This document shows, one piece after another, positions 18,245-26,703 of a stretch of DNA of 64,000 nucleotides. The position numbers were made by a program, and so were the translations under genes. The DNA comes from Ruminococcus sp. Lineage in GTDB: Bacteria > Bacillota > Clostridia > Oscillospirales > Ruminococcaceae. The DNA lies in the NCBI GenBank assembly GCA_017961625.1, contig JAGCWY010000106.1, positions 1-64,000 of the forward strand, in the 5' to 3' direction. Positions within the stretch are counted from its first letter, which is position 1. Each line of letters opens with the position of its first letter. The notes under the pieces were generated by a model. The model ran no database searches. It was not told the DNA's origin and saw only the letters and a program-made list of their open reading frames with translations.

Positions 18245-18841
18245 TTATTCTCCAGATATTCTTGCTTTTACATAACTTTCGAGCATATCCACAGTTCTGT
18301 TTATACCGAGACGGGAACTGTTGATGCTTAGGTCGTAAAGTCTTGAATCGCCCCAGTGTCCCTCACAGTGATAGTTGTGGTAGCGTTTTCTTTTGCGGTC
18401 CTTTTTGTCGATAAGAGCCTTAGCCTTGTCCTCGGTGAGTTCATAGACGTTCATGACTCGTTTTATCTTTTCACTCATGTCGCCTAGTATGAATAGTGAA
18501 ACAAGGCACTTGAAGTCTCGGAGCTTAGTCTCCGAGCAGCGGCCTACAACGACGAATGACTCGCCGCTTGCAGCCTTTTCTCTCAGGAAATTGAACTGCA
18601 TTTCAGCTATATTGTCTTCAATCGAGTTGCTGAAGCCGTTTACTCTGCGCGAGAGGAGGTGGTTTTTTGGTTTTTCATTGTACTTTTCAATCTCCTCTGG
18701 AGTAAGACCGGTCTTTGCGGCGATTTCCGTAATGAGGTGACGGTCGTATAATGGAATGTTGAAGCGCTTAGCGAGCTCTTCGGCGATAAATCTTCCGCCG
18801 CTTCCGAATTCACGGCCTACTGAAATGATGAACTGTGACAT
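18245..18841 (-). CDS. Cytidylate kinase-like family protein
   Basis: The 198-residue P-loop protein begins ISVGREFGSGGRFIAEEL, the modified Walker A of the cytidylate-kinase-like family (Cytidylate_kin2), and has a basic VVVGRCSE region and a KDRKRKRYHNYH segment near residues 146-157. It is shorter than, and distinct from, Cmk itself. Members are widespread in Firmicutes without an assigned substrate. It follows the transporter gene by 40 bases, so the two are probably cotranscribed. Confidence 0.8.
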   Translation of the reverse strand: MSQFIISVGREFGSGGRFIAEELAKRFNIPLYDRHLITEIAAKTGLTPEEIEKYNEKPKNHLLSRRVNGFSNSIEDNIAEMQFNFLREKAASGESFVVVGRCSETKLRDFKCLVSLFILGDMSEKIKRVMNVYELTEDKAKALIDKKDRKRKRYHNYHCEGHWGDSRLYDLSINSSRLGINRTVDMLESYVKARISGE

Positions 18842-18881
18842 GAGTATTCCTCCTTTTTATAATATCCTGTTGTTTATTTTA

Positions 18882-20234
18882 TCAAAGATACCTTACGAAA
18901 AGATATACCGTTGATATACCGAGAACTATAACTGTTGCGGGAGCAAGACGCTTGCAGTACCGGCCCCAGCCAATAGGATAGCCATTTTTCTGTGCTACAG
19001 AGGTGCCAACAACGTTTGCTGAGGCTCCGATAGGAGTAGCGCTGCCGCCGATATCCGTACCCATAGCCAGCGCCCATGCGAGAGTGGATATAGGAACTCC
19101 AGATGTCTCCGCAAGGCTCTGTATGATAGGCACCATTGTTGCGGCGAAGGGAATATTGTCAACGAAAGCACTGGCAATAGCTGATACCCAAAGTATGATA
19201 GCAATCATGAGCATTACATTACCGCCGCTGATGTCGCCGATGAAGTTGGCGATGAGCTTGAGTATTCCTGTTTCCTCGAGTCCGCTTACAACTACAAAAA
19301 GGCCTATGAAGAAGAGGAGAGTCTTGTAGTCAACTTTTTTTATGAGTTCCTTGGCGTGTTTGCCGAAGGCTACAAGAGTCACCACAGCTATGAAAAGACC
19401 GATACTTGCAACGGTCAGATGAGTGGTTGCGTGAGTCACGAGAAGAAGAACAGCAAGTCCAAATATAATACTGCTGATTATGAAGTCCTTCTTATTTGTG
19501 ATAGCCTCTGAAGGCTTGGGGAACTTACTCATATCCACGGGCTCATTCTTTCCGCCTGTGATATCCTTGCGAAATGCGAAATATAAGAAGATGACTGACA
19601 CGATCAGGGATATTCCTGCACAGAGACCTGTATTTGTGAGAAAGTCAAAGAAGGAAAAGCCAAGGGACGTGCCAATGATTATATTCGGGGGATCTCCGCA
19701 CATTGTAGCTGAACCACCTAAGTTCGCGCAGAAGATCTCAGAGAGTATCATAGGTACGGGATTGAATTTGAGAAGAGTTGCAAGCTCTATGGTAACGGCT
19801 GCAAGGAACATTATGACTGTGATACTGTCGATGAACATGGAGAGTACAGCCGACATTATCATGAAAGTTATGAATATTGGAACTGTCTTACATTTGACAA
19901 GGTAAGCAATCTTCATGCAGAGCCAACGGAAAAAGCCTGCCTTAGCCATTCCCTCCACCATGACCATCATGCCTGCAATGAATATTATCGTCGACCAATT
20001 GATTCCCTTGCTCTCGCTTTCCGTGACCTGATACCAAAACTCCTTGGTAGCAAAGCCTTTGAGGGCGAGCGTATCTGATATGGCGGTACCGCTTCGCATA
20101 CAAATACCGAATACGACAACGAGAGTGAGAAGTCCGCTGCCGAGTGTTACGTAGTGCCGTTCTATCTTGTCGAGAACTATCATTATGAACATTCCGACAA
20201 AGATGACAACGGCAAAGATCTGTGCTGCTGACAT
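18882..20234 (-). CDS. NhaD/ArsB-type ion transporter
   Basis: The 450-residue integral membrane protein has about 11-12 hydrophobic segments and IT-superfamily hallmarks: SAVLSMFIDSITVIMFLAA, GGSATMCGDPPNIIIG, and a second half with AFVDNIPFAATM and GTDIGGSATPIGASANVVG. These repeats match the NhaD Na+/H+ antiporter and ArsB/SLC13-like anion transporters. The substrate (Na+/H+, arsenite or a dicarboxylate) is not decided by sequence. A 110-base structured leader precedes it. Confidence 0.85.
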   Translation of the reverse strand: MSAAQIFAVVIFVGMFIMIVLDKIERHYVTLGSGLLTLVVVFGICMRSGTAISDTLALKGFATKEFWYQVTESESKGINWSTIIFIAGMMVMVEGMAKAGFFRWLCMKIAYLVKCKTVPIFITFMIMSAVLSMFIDSITVIMFLAAVTIELATLLKFNPVPMILSEIFCANLGGSATMCGDPPNIIIGTSLGFSFFDFLTNTGLCAGISLIVSVIFLYFAFRKDITGGKNEPVDMSKFPKPSEAITNKKDFIISSIIFGLAVLLLVTHATTHLTVASIGLFIAVVTLVAFGKHAKELIKKVDYKTLLFFIGLFVVVSGLEETGILKLIANFIGDISGGNVMLMIAIILWVSAIASAFVDNIPFAATMVPIIQSLAETSGVPISTLAWALAMGTDIGGSATPIGASANVVGTSVAQKNGYPIGWGRYCKRLAPATVIVLGISTVYLFVRYL

Positions 20235-20245
20235 ATTAACCTCCG

Positions 20246-20365
20246 GAAAAATGGCGGCATCCGCCGCCGGGATAAATCTCCTGACGCCTCAGGATGCGTG
20301 AGAGCATAAATATGCTCTCTCTGCACACTGAAACGTGCAGGCGAACGCGTTCTGCGTTCAATCAA
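20246..20365 (-). promoter_or_regulatory. Structured 5' leader with five hairpins before the transporter gene
   Basis: In plus coordinates the stems are GGCGGC/GCCGCC (20253-20268), CCTGA/TCAGG (20280-20293), GAGAGCATA/TATGCTCTC (20300-20319), CTGCAC/GTGCAG (20321-20340) and GAACGC/GCGTTC (20343-20359). All lie between the promoter and the ribosome binding site (20240-20245) on the minus-strand transcript. The one next to the ribosome binding site could control translation. I cannot match it to a known riboswitch from memory. Confidence 0.65.
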
Positions 20366-20374
20366 TCAACAGGA

Positions 20375-20403
20375 ATTATAGCATAATTACAAAACTAATT
20401 CAA
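20375..20403 (-). promoter_or_regulatory. Promoter of the NhaD/ArsB transporter operon
   Basis: TTGAAT (20398-20403), a 17-base spacer and TATAAT (20375-20380) on the minus strand predict a transcript start near 20368, so the leader is about 130 nt. Confidence 0.8.
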
Positions 20404-20501
20404 GGCAATTTTTGTTTTTTTTGGTATAAAGATGATTTTTGGGAAAACTGTCCTCATTTGTCAAATAAGCTGTGAATTTTTGGTAAGTGTGTCGATAGGT
20501 A

Positions 20502-20575
20502 TTGCAATGCGAAGTAATATGTGATATAATATTATAAGTGTAGCGGCGCAAAAGAGCTTGTTTTGAGCTCTTTTG
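20502..20575 (+). promoter_or_regulatory. Promoter and leader hairpin of the Ca2+/cation antiporter gene
   Basis: TTGCAA (20502-20507), 17 bases and TATAAT (20525-20530) form the promoter. A perfect 10-bp inverted repeat CAAAAGAGCT/AGCTCTTTTG (20549-20575) with a 7-base loop follows at the start of the transcript. It has no T-run beyond the stem, so it is not a typical terminator. Confidence 0.7.
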
Positions 20576-20610
20576 AACTTATATCTACAGTCGCTGTTAG
20601 GAGACGTAAA

Positions 20611-21549
20611 ATGCTGAAATATATACTGCTTGTGGGTGGTTTTGTACTGCTCATAAAGGGAGCTGACTTCTTTGTTGACGGAAGCTCGGCTGTTGCCAAA
20701 AGACTTAGGGTACCTTCGCTTATCATTGGAATGACCATAGTTGCAATGGGGACAAGTCTTCCCGAAACCTCGGTGAGCGTAAGCGCCTCGGTCCTCGGAA
20801 AAAATGACCTTGCAATAAGCAACGCCGTGGGCTCAAATATCTTCAACCTTATGGTGGTCTGCGGAGTCTGTGCTGTGCTGTGTCCCATGGTGATAGGTAA
20901 GGAGACACTGAAAAAGGATTTGCCATTTTCTGTGGCAGTTGCAGGAGTGCTCCTTGCGCTGGGCGCAGTAACGGGAACTGTTCAGCGCTGGGGAGGTATC
21001 ATACTGCTGGTACTTTTTTCGTTCTTCCTTTATATGATGATTAGTTCTGCAAAAAAAGCACGTGAAACCGGAAACAGTACCGATGATGACGAGTATAAGA
21101 TAATGCCTGTATGGAAATGCTTGTTGTGCATAGCAGGTGGAGGAGCGGCGATAGCGGTGGGCGGAAGAATGGTAGTAGTTGGCGCTTCGGATATAGCACG
21201 TTCCTTCGGAATGTCGGACAACCTCATAGGTATGACTATAGTAGCTCTCGGAACGAGTCTCCCTGAGCTTGTAACGTCGATAGTTGCGGCAAGGAAGGGC
21301 GAGGTGGATATGGCTCTCGGAAACGTTGTGGGCTCGAATATATTCAATATACTTTTTGTTCTCGGCATAGCGGCGACGATATCGCCCATAGCCTTTACAA
21401 TGCAGAATACCGTGGATACTGTTGCATTGATAGTTATGAGCCTTCTCGTTTTGCTTCTTTGTGCTCCGAGGAAGAAGCTCCTTCGCTGGCACGGTGCCTT
21501 GATGCTGACGGTATACGCAGGATATACGGCTTATATATTTGTGAGATAA
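20611..21549 (+). CDS. Ca2+/cation antiporter family membrane protein (YrbG-like)
   Basis: The 312-residue membrane protein has two homologous halves, each with the alpha-repeat hallmark: GTSLPETSVS...GSNIFNL and GTSLPELVTS...GSNIFNI. It has about ten membrane helices. This is the YrbG/CaxA branch of the CaCA superfamily (Na+/Ca2+ or K+-dependent exchangers). I chose the ATG at 20611 (AGGAG 7 bases upstream) over an upstream TTG that falls inside the leader hairpin. Confidence 0.92.
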   Translation: MLKYILLVGGFVLLIKGADFFVDGSSAVAKRLRVPSLIIGMTIVAMGTSLPETSVSVSASVLGKNDLAISNAVGSNIFNLMVVCGVCAVLCPMVIGKETLKKDLPFSVAVAGVLLALGAVTGTVQRWGGIILLVLFSFFLYMMISSAKKARETGNSTDDDEYKIMPVWKCLLCIAGGGAAIAVGGRMVVVGASDIARSFGMSDNLIGMTIVALGTSLPELVTSIVAARKGEVDMALGNVVGSNIFNILFVLGIAATISPIAFTMQNTVDTVALIVMSLLVLLLCAPRKKLLRWHGALMLTVYAGYTAYIFVR

Positions 21550-21561
21550 AGGAGAGAAGAT

Positions 21562-21921
21562 ATGCAGTGTACGAAATGCGGTTCGGAAATAGGCAGCGGC
21601 GATCGCTTCTGCCCGGTATGCAAGACTCCGGCTCCGGGTCAGTACGTTAATCCACAGTTCCACGGAGTAGTGCCGCCGAAGGACGAGAACGGAGAAGAGC
21701 TCCCCCGTGAAGACAGACCGGCAGCAGATGGACTTATCATTCTTTCGTTGCTCATGCCCTTTGTAGGCTTTCTGATAGGCGCGATTTGCCTCGGGAACAA
21801 GGAGAAAAGAGCCGGAAGGGCGTATATACTACTATCCTTTATAAACTTGCTCCTGTGTATAATAATTATTGTTTTTGTGTTTGTCCTACCTTTTATCGTT
21901 TTAGGCAGAGCAGTGACATAA
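21562..21921 (+). CDS. Zinc-ribbon membrane protein
   Basis: The 119-residue protein starts with a zinc ribbon (CTKCG...CPVC, residues 3-20), then a polar linker and two hydrophobic helices (about 60-80 and 89-115). It lies 12 bases after the antiporter gene with a GGAGAG ribosome binding site, so it is cotranscribed. Such small zinc-ribbon/membrane proteins are common in Firmicutes and mostly uncharacterised. Confidence 0.8.
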   Translation: MQCTKCGSEIGSGDRFCPVCKTPAPGQYVNPQFHGVVPPKDENGEELPREDRPAADGLIILSLLMPFVGFLIGAICLGNKEKRAGRAYILLSFINLLLCIIIIVFVFVLPFIVLGRAVT

Positions 21922-21936
21922 TGGCGAATTATACTG

Positions 21937-21971
21937 TGCCGGCTGCGGAAGTTCCGTCTGCCGGTATTTTT
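21937..21971 (+). terminator. Terminator of the antiporter operon
   Basis: An imperfect stem, GCCGGCTGCGGAA with TTCCGTCTGCCGG, followed by TATTTTT, ends 50 bases after the stop codon. Confidence 0.75.
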
Positions 21972-22438
21972 GCGCAATTCCGGGTATAATAAAATGTATT
22001 ATTGATAGTAAAAATTACGCGTTGTACACTTCGACGGTAAACATTGTGTAAAAACATGAATAAATTATACTATACTACAATTATTGTGATGGATTTGTGA
22101 AATATGCATTTTACACAATGACTTTTCTGAATTTTTGTGATATAATAACATTAATTTTGAATAACGTTCCATTATTGATCTGAATATTAAGATGGGTAAA
22201 GATACTTGACATATTTGTATGACTTTTTTAAGTCCTGGTATACAAGCATGGATAGTTCCTTGCCCCTTTTTTGTCTTTATACATCAGTATGGCTACTGCT
22301 TCCGCGTTTCGCCGCACGGAGGGACAGCTCATACCTAATGCATATTAATCGCAGCAAATTAGAGGAAGACTGGGATCTGGATATGATATTTCCGTATAAA
22401 CGGATACCTTTAAACTTTTAGGGAGGAATCAATTAATA
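21972..22438 (+). promoter_or_regulatory. Promoter and long leader of the peptide-cassette operon
   Basis: TATAAT at 22141-22146 with a poor -35 predicts a leader of about 285 nt before the ATG at 22439. The leader holds a two-part hairpin: GTATG-GCT (22287-22294) with AGC-T-CATAC (22326-22334), and inside it CTTCCG (22299-22304) with CGGAGG (22317-22322). AT-rich sequence lies on both sides. A 71-codon TTG-start frame here has no ribosome binding site and looks spurious. GGGAGGA precedes the start of the next gene. Confidence 0.55.
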
Positions 22439-25114
22439 ATGAAAAAAACGAGAAATAATACTGTAAAGAGAATCATTGCAAGCGCTCTTTCAGCGGTCTC
22501 TGTAGCTGCTTACTCGATACCTGCAGGCACAGGATTTTTCGCTGCTAAAACAGTACTTACAGCAAACGCTGAATGCAATGCGATGGAGTGCATATTCTGC
22601 TCTGGACCTGTAAGGAACAATACCGCCGGCATCATTAACATCTATTATGAGGGCAAGGAGAATCCCTTAGAATTATCACCCGGCGAAGAGAGCTATCTGA
22701 ACGGTGAGATAATAAAAATAGTTTCAGACGACGAACTCGTATTTCCTGCTGAGTGGGATGGTATTCCCAGCGCGACAAGCAAGGTATTCAGCGATAAAAA
22801 ATATGTATACACCTTCGAGACAGGCGAATACAACACAGAGGAGTATCATTTCAGCAATGTGGCTGCGTTCAGAAGCGCAAAGGCTGCTTCCGACAACGGC
22901 GACGGCACACATTCTTCAGGCTTTGCTCACAGCATGATGGGAGCTTCCGATTGTACTATAAGTGTAAAGTCCAGTGGGGCTAACAAGTTTGTTTACAATG
23001 AGGCAAACGGCTTCTGGATAAATGACAACCGCCAGCAGGACAGCACCGAGGCTGTTACTTCATGGAGCGTAAGTGTGCCCTCAGGAAGAGACCTGTACCT
23101 ACAGTTCCTTTTATCCTCTGAGGAGCACGTAGACAAGCTTAATATCAAGATTGACGGAATAGATGTATATGTCGGAAAGGCAATGGGCTCTGGCGGATTC
23201 GTAAGAATCCCCTCCGGCAACCATACTCTTACAGCTAGCTATACCAAGGATGAGAGTGATTCAGAAGGATACGATTCTGCATACCTCAGATTTACGGATC
23301 ACTGCATAGACTGCGGTTTCTCAGACGCAAAGAATATTGTGCTTCTTGAAAGCGGCATAACAAACTATACCTTTGTTGGCGCAGAGAAGAATGAGGATAC
23401 CTTCTACGGAGAGGCTCAGGAGGGCTATTGGACAGGCAGGAACTTTACAATTTACTCCAATACACTTCTTTCGATAATCGACAAGGCAACACAGAGGGAG
23501 AGACCCGAGGGTGTAACAGTCAAGAGAGAGTACCTCTACGACGACTTCACATTCAACGGCGTTGCTTACAAGTATAAAATGGAAGTAGATATAGACCCTG
23601 AGATCAGCGGTATCTATGAGATACAGACAGACGAGGCTCAGCTTCAGATCATACCCAAGAAGGACTTCTACTACGACGGAGTTATCGAGCAGAGCGATTT
23701 TGAATTAAAGCTTGCTGACTGCTACAATGAGGAGGAGCAGGAATTCTTTGCGGATATGTGCGGAAGAAATCCCAAGATATACTATTATGTTGATAATTCA
23801 CTTTCCTCCACACGTACAGTGGAATTCAGGTTCCAGATATACAGATTTAGCGGTGCTAGAAAGCAGCACTTCTTTGATATCGGTCTTTCCGATGAGCTGT
23901 ACGGCATAACTGAGGTAAATATCAAGGAGCGCGAGGTAGCGGTAACTCCCGAGGTACATAACATCTCTTACGGCGAGGCTGCTTATCCTATCACCTACAG
24001 CCTTGAAGCTCAGAACGGCGAAAGAGGAGTGCTCGACAAGGACGCTGACATGTATTCCACAGGCCTTGAGGTGGATCATATCGTTTATGTGAACGAGAAC
24101 GGTACAAAGTTTGAAGGCAACAATCCCGAACCCGGCATTTACAAGCCACGTTGGGAGGGTAGCTCATACATTGGAACATATCACTTCTCACTGGCTGAGA
24201 ACGCTCCTTCTATCACTGTTTACAAAAAGTCAGAGGTATCTGCTGCAAGCGCAACGATAAAGACTGTATCAGTTACCTTTGGCGGTAGTCTTGGTCTCAA
24301 CTATTATGTGGAGCTTAGCAGTGCCCTCAAGAAGGATACAGCTGCTTATGCAGAGTATAACATAGACGGCGTTACAAAGAGACAGCTCATTTCCGAAACT
24401 GCTGTTTTCGACGGACAGAACCAGTTTACCTGTCCTATTTACGCTACACAGGTAGATGACAATATCAATTTCCGCATAGTAAGCGGCACCGGCGAGTTGT
24501 ATGCTCTCCTTTCGAGCAAGGGCGCAGATCTTACTTCAAGTGGCTTCAATTACTCAGTAGGTCAGTACTTTGAAGCTACAAAGAGCAGCTCAAACGAAAA
24601 AATGGCAGCTCTTTCTGCTGCTTCTATTGATTACGGCGCAGCTGTAAAGAACTATTTTGACAAGAATGCAAACAAGAACGTAAGCAGCGATGTTACGGCA
24701 GTAAGTACAGACGTTTTCGAGGCTTACAGGGCTTCTCAGGCAGGCACAAAGCCAGCTGGCGTAGACGGCATCAGTCTTTCAGTAGTATTCGCAGATGATA
24801 ATTCGCTGAGACTTTACTACAATTACGCCGAGGGAGCAGACCCTTATAAGTATACATACTACATTGGCGATACAGAGGCAAATCTCAGGAAGAACGGAAC
24901 AGAGTACTACCTTGAGGTCAAGAATATCTCGTCAAATATGCTCGATAAGGAGCACACATTCTCAGTTACAGACGGTACAGATACCTATACTGTAACAGCT
25001 AGCGTTCTTTCCTACGCAAGAGCTTTTGCAAATATGGACGATACAAACAAGCAGACACTTGCTAAGGCTATATATCTTTATAATCAGAAAGCAATAGCTT
25101 ATGCTGCTAAGTAA
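22439..25114 (+). CDS. Large secreted protein with C-terminal domain common in gut Firmicutes
   Basis: The 891-residue protein has a signal peptide (about 1-43; cleavage near VLTANAEC). Early Cys residues appear in CNAMECIFCSG (residues 46-56). Several beta-rich stretches follow, one with SSWSVSVPSGRDLYL-like carbohydrate-binding character (about 200-280). The last ~290 residues, from ATIKTVSVTFGGSLGLNYYV to the end, resemble a domain I know from many secreted proteins of gut Clostridia; it has no agreed function. There is no dockerin. The 34-codon peptide gene starts 22 bases downstream, so the two share an mRNA. Confidence 0.75.
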   Translation: MKKTRNNTVKRIIASALSAVSVAAYSIPAGTGFFAAKTVLTANAECNAMECIFCSGPVRNNTAGIINIYYEGKENPLELSPGEESYLNGEIIKIVSDDELVFPAEWDGIPSATSKVFSDKKYVYTFETGEYNTEEYHFSNVAAFRSAKAASDNGDGTHSSGFAHSMMGASDCTISVKSSGANKFVYNEANGFWINDNRQQDSTEAVTSWSVSVPSGRDLYLQFLLSSEEHVDKLNIKIDGIDVYVGKAMGSGGFVRIPSGNHTLTASYTKDESDSEGYDSAYLRFTDHCIDCGFSDAKNIVLLESGITNYTFVGAEKNEDTFYGEAQEGYWTGRNFTIYSNTLLSIIDKATQRERPEGVTVKREYLYDDFTFNGVAYKYKMEVDIDPEISGIYEIQTDEAQLQIIPKKDFYYDGVIEQSDFELKLADCYNEEEQEFFADMCGRNPKIYYYVDNSLSSTRTVEFRFQIYRFSGARKQHFFDIGLSDELYGITEVNIKEREVAVTPEVHNISYGEAAYPITYSLEAQNGERGVLDKDADMYSTGLEVDHIVYVNENGTKFEGNNPEPGIYKPRWEGSSYIGTYHFSLAENAPSITVYKKSEVSAASATIKTVSVTFGGSLGLNYYVELSSALKKDTAAYAEYNIDGVTKRQLISETAVFDGQNQFTCPIYATQVDDNINFRIVSGTGELYALLSSKGADLTSSGFNYSVGQYFEATKSSSNEKMAALSAASIDYGAAVKNYFDKNANKNVSSDVTAVSTDVFEAYRASQAGTKPAGVDGISLSVVFADDNSLRLYYNYAEGADPYKYTYYIGDTEANLRKNGTEYYLEVKNISSNMLDKEHTFSVTDGTDTYTVTASVLSYARAFANMDDTNKQTLAKAIYLYNQKAIAYAAK

Positions 25115-25136
25115 TTATTGAAAGAAGGTGTAACAA

Positions 25137-25241
25137 ATGGAAAAGTATATCCAGCCTGTTCTTGACGTTGTAGCATTCGATGCAGAAGACGTTATCACAG
25201 TAAGCCCTCCGGTGGGCGAGCAAGTTGATCCGTTCAAATGA
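25137..25241 (+). CDS. 34-residue peptide, candidate precursor of a modified peptide
   Basis: This short gene encodes a peptide starting MEKYIQPVLDV and ending GEQVDPFK. AAGGTG lies 7 bases before the ATG. The N-terminal two thirds is acidic and hydrophobic with EDVIT near residues 17-21; the last part is SPPVGEQVDPFK. It has one Ser (23), one Thr (21), no Cys and no signal peptide. Its neighbours encode a PqqD-like leader-binding protein, a kinase-like protein, a peptidase-like protein and an ABC exporter, so a leader-core precursor is the best explanation. A hairpin follows at 25270-25306. Confidence 0.65.
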   Translation: MEKYIQPVLDVVAFDAEDVITVSPPVGEQVDPFK

Positions 25242-25269
25242 TCGGACCTGACACACTAAGGTTATGTAT

Positions 25270-25306
25270 AAAGAGGCACCATTCCGGACGGAGCGGTGCT
25301 TCTTTA
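25270..25306 (+). terminator. Hairpin after the peptide gene, possible partial terminator
   Basis: An 11-bp stem, AAAGAGGCACC (25270-25280) with GGTGCTTCTTT (25295-25305), has a GC-rich loop and is followed by ATAAT rather than a long T-run. Placed after the peptide gene, it could attenuate read-through into the modification genes so that the peptide mRNA is more abundant. Confidence 0.6.
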
Positions 25307-25369
25307 TAATAAGCGCGTGCTCACTCTGCCCTTCCTGAACGGGCAGACATCAATAAATGAGGCTGAAAA

Positions 25370-25675
25370 ATGAAAAGGATAATTATGACCGCTCTTGCTG
25401 CGGCACTGTTGATGACAGGCTGCGATACTGTAAGGGGAGATACCGGAGACAGCGCAGATGAAGCTTCTTCTGTGATCGTGACAGAGACGCAGACAGCTGA
25501 GGTCTCCGAGACTGTTACTACGGTTGCTGTGACGTCTTTCACGGTAAAGGAAACGGCTGTAGAAAAAGAGACGGCTGAGATAAATACAGATACTACTGCT
25601 CCTAAGGAAGCCGTGACTGCTGAAAGCGAGGATGCGGCGGAACCTGAGGGAGCAAGGATAGACCCGTTTGAATAA
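25370..25675 (+). CDS. Small lipoprotein with C-terminal DPF motif
   Basis: The 101-residue protein has a lipoprotein signal MKRIIMTALAAALLMTGCD with its Cys near residue 18, then a low-complexity Thr/Glu/Val/Ala-rich region. It ends ARIDPFE. The last five residues closely match the ending VDPFK of the peptide encoded 130 bases upstream, though the proteins are otherwise unrelated. The gene is 27 bases before the HPr-kinase-like gene. Its role is unknown; a surface-held acceptor or substrate of the cassette is a guess. Confidence 0.7.
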   Translation: MKRIIMTALAAALLMTGCDTVRGDTGDSADEASSVIVTETQTAEVSETVTTVAVTSFTVKETAVEKETAEINTDTTAPKEAVTAESEDAAEPEGARIDPFE

Positions 25676-25702
25676 CGCTTATACATCTATGGAGCAGGGA
25701 AT

Positions 25703-26437
25703 ATGTTTAAAGGGAAATATAAATTTGCTGACAGAATCGTCGAGGTAAACTCGATGTACGAAGAGGTACATAGCTACTGCCTGGAATACTCATCTGACGA
25801 TGCTCCCGATTTTTCAGTCAGTACAACTCAGGAGGACATAGACTTTGAATATCAGCGTGAGCTGAGATGTGCGGTTGCCGAGGGACGTGAGCCAATTGCT
25901 GCCACCGACGAATATCGGGAGGAGCTTGCAGTATACCGCAAAATAGCTGAGAGAATGCCGGACTATGATACTGTATTGTTCCATGGCTCGGCTATATCAG
26001 TTGACGGACAGTGCTTCCTGTTCACGGCAAAGTCTGGAACCGGAAAGTCTACTCATACAAGGCTGTGGCGTGAGTATTTCGGCGATAAGGCTGTAATGGT
26101 GAACGACGACAAGCCATTGATAAGGATAACGAACGGCGGAGCTGTGATCTATGGTACTCCGTATAACGGGAAGCACAGGCTCGGCTGCAATATATCGGTG
26201 CCGCTTAAAGCTGTCTGTATACTTGCCCGTGGCAGTGAGAACAGGATAACAAGGATAACAAAGTCCGAAGCTTATCCCATGCTCGTTCAACAGGTATACC
26301 GTCCCCAGAGCCCAGTGCAGCTGGCAAAGACTCTCAGGCTCATAGACCAGCTTGCTGCAGGAACGGGTCTGTTCAGACTGGAATGCAATATGGATATTAA
26401 AGCGGCTGAGGTCGCATATAATGGTATGAAAGGGTGA
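25703..26437 (+). CDS. HPr kinase/PEPCK-like P-loop protein
   Basis: The 244-residue protein has Walker A AKSGTGKST (residues 109-117) followed by HTRLW, then MVNDDKPLIR (about 134-143) as the acidic motif, and YGTPYNGK. This is the pattern of HPr kinase-like and PEPCK-like small proteins. Homologues of this class occur in some lasso-peptide clusters, where they phosphorylate the peptide. Here it precedes the PqqD-like gene, which overlaps its end region, so a peptide kinase role is plausible but unproven. It lacks the N-terminal domain of true HPr kinase and the regulatory C-terminal features. Confidence 0.8.
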   Translation: MFKGKYKFADRIVEVNSMYEEVHSYCLEYSSDDAPDFSVSTTQEDIDFEYQRELRCAVAEGREPIAATDEYREELAVYRKIAERMPDYDTVLFHGSAISVDGQCFLFTAKSGTGKSTHTRLWREYFGDKAVMVNDDKPLIRITNGGAVIYGTPYNGKHRLGCNISVPLKAVCILARGSENRITRITKSEAYPMLVQQVYRPQSPVQLAKTLRLIDQLAAGTGLFRLECNMDIKAAEVAYNGMKG

Positions 26438-26442
26438 AAACC

Positions 26443-26703
26443 ATGAAACTCAACAAAGGATTCATAACACATGACGACGGTAGCGAAAAGCTTCTTGTCT
26501 CTACAGGCACTTCAAAATTTTCGGGACTTGTAAGAAGTAACGAAACAGCAGGCTTTATTATCGGCTGCCTTGAAAATGACACAACTGAGGCTGAGATAGT
26601 CGCTAAAATGCAGAAGAAGTACGACGGCCCGAAAGAAGCTATGGAGCGCGATGTGAAAAACATTATCGCTCAACTCAGGAAAATTGGGGCTATAGACGAC
26701 TGA
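26443..26703 (+). CDS. PqqD-like protein (RRE fold)
   Basis: The 86-residue protein matches the size and pattern of PqqD-like proteins: an N-terminal beta region (LNKGFITHDDGSEKLLV), then helices with ETAGFIIGCLENDTTEAEI and a C-terminal DVKNIIAQLRKIGAID. PqqD folds bind leader peptides and present them to modifying enzymes. I chose the ATG at 26443 over a GTG at 26434 that overlaps the previous stop. Its last base is shared with the next start codon. Confidence 0.82.
   Translation: MKLNKGFITHDDGSEKLLVSTGTSKFSGLVRSNETAGFIIGCLENDTTEAEIVAKMQKKYDGPKEAMERDVKNIIAQLRKIGAIDD

Noticed and set aside
22206..22421. 71-codon TTG-start frame before the large secreted protein
   Set aside because: No ribosome binding site, no recognisable protein features, and it covers the leader hairpin.
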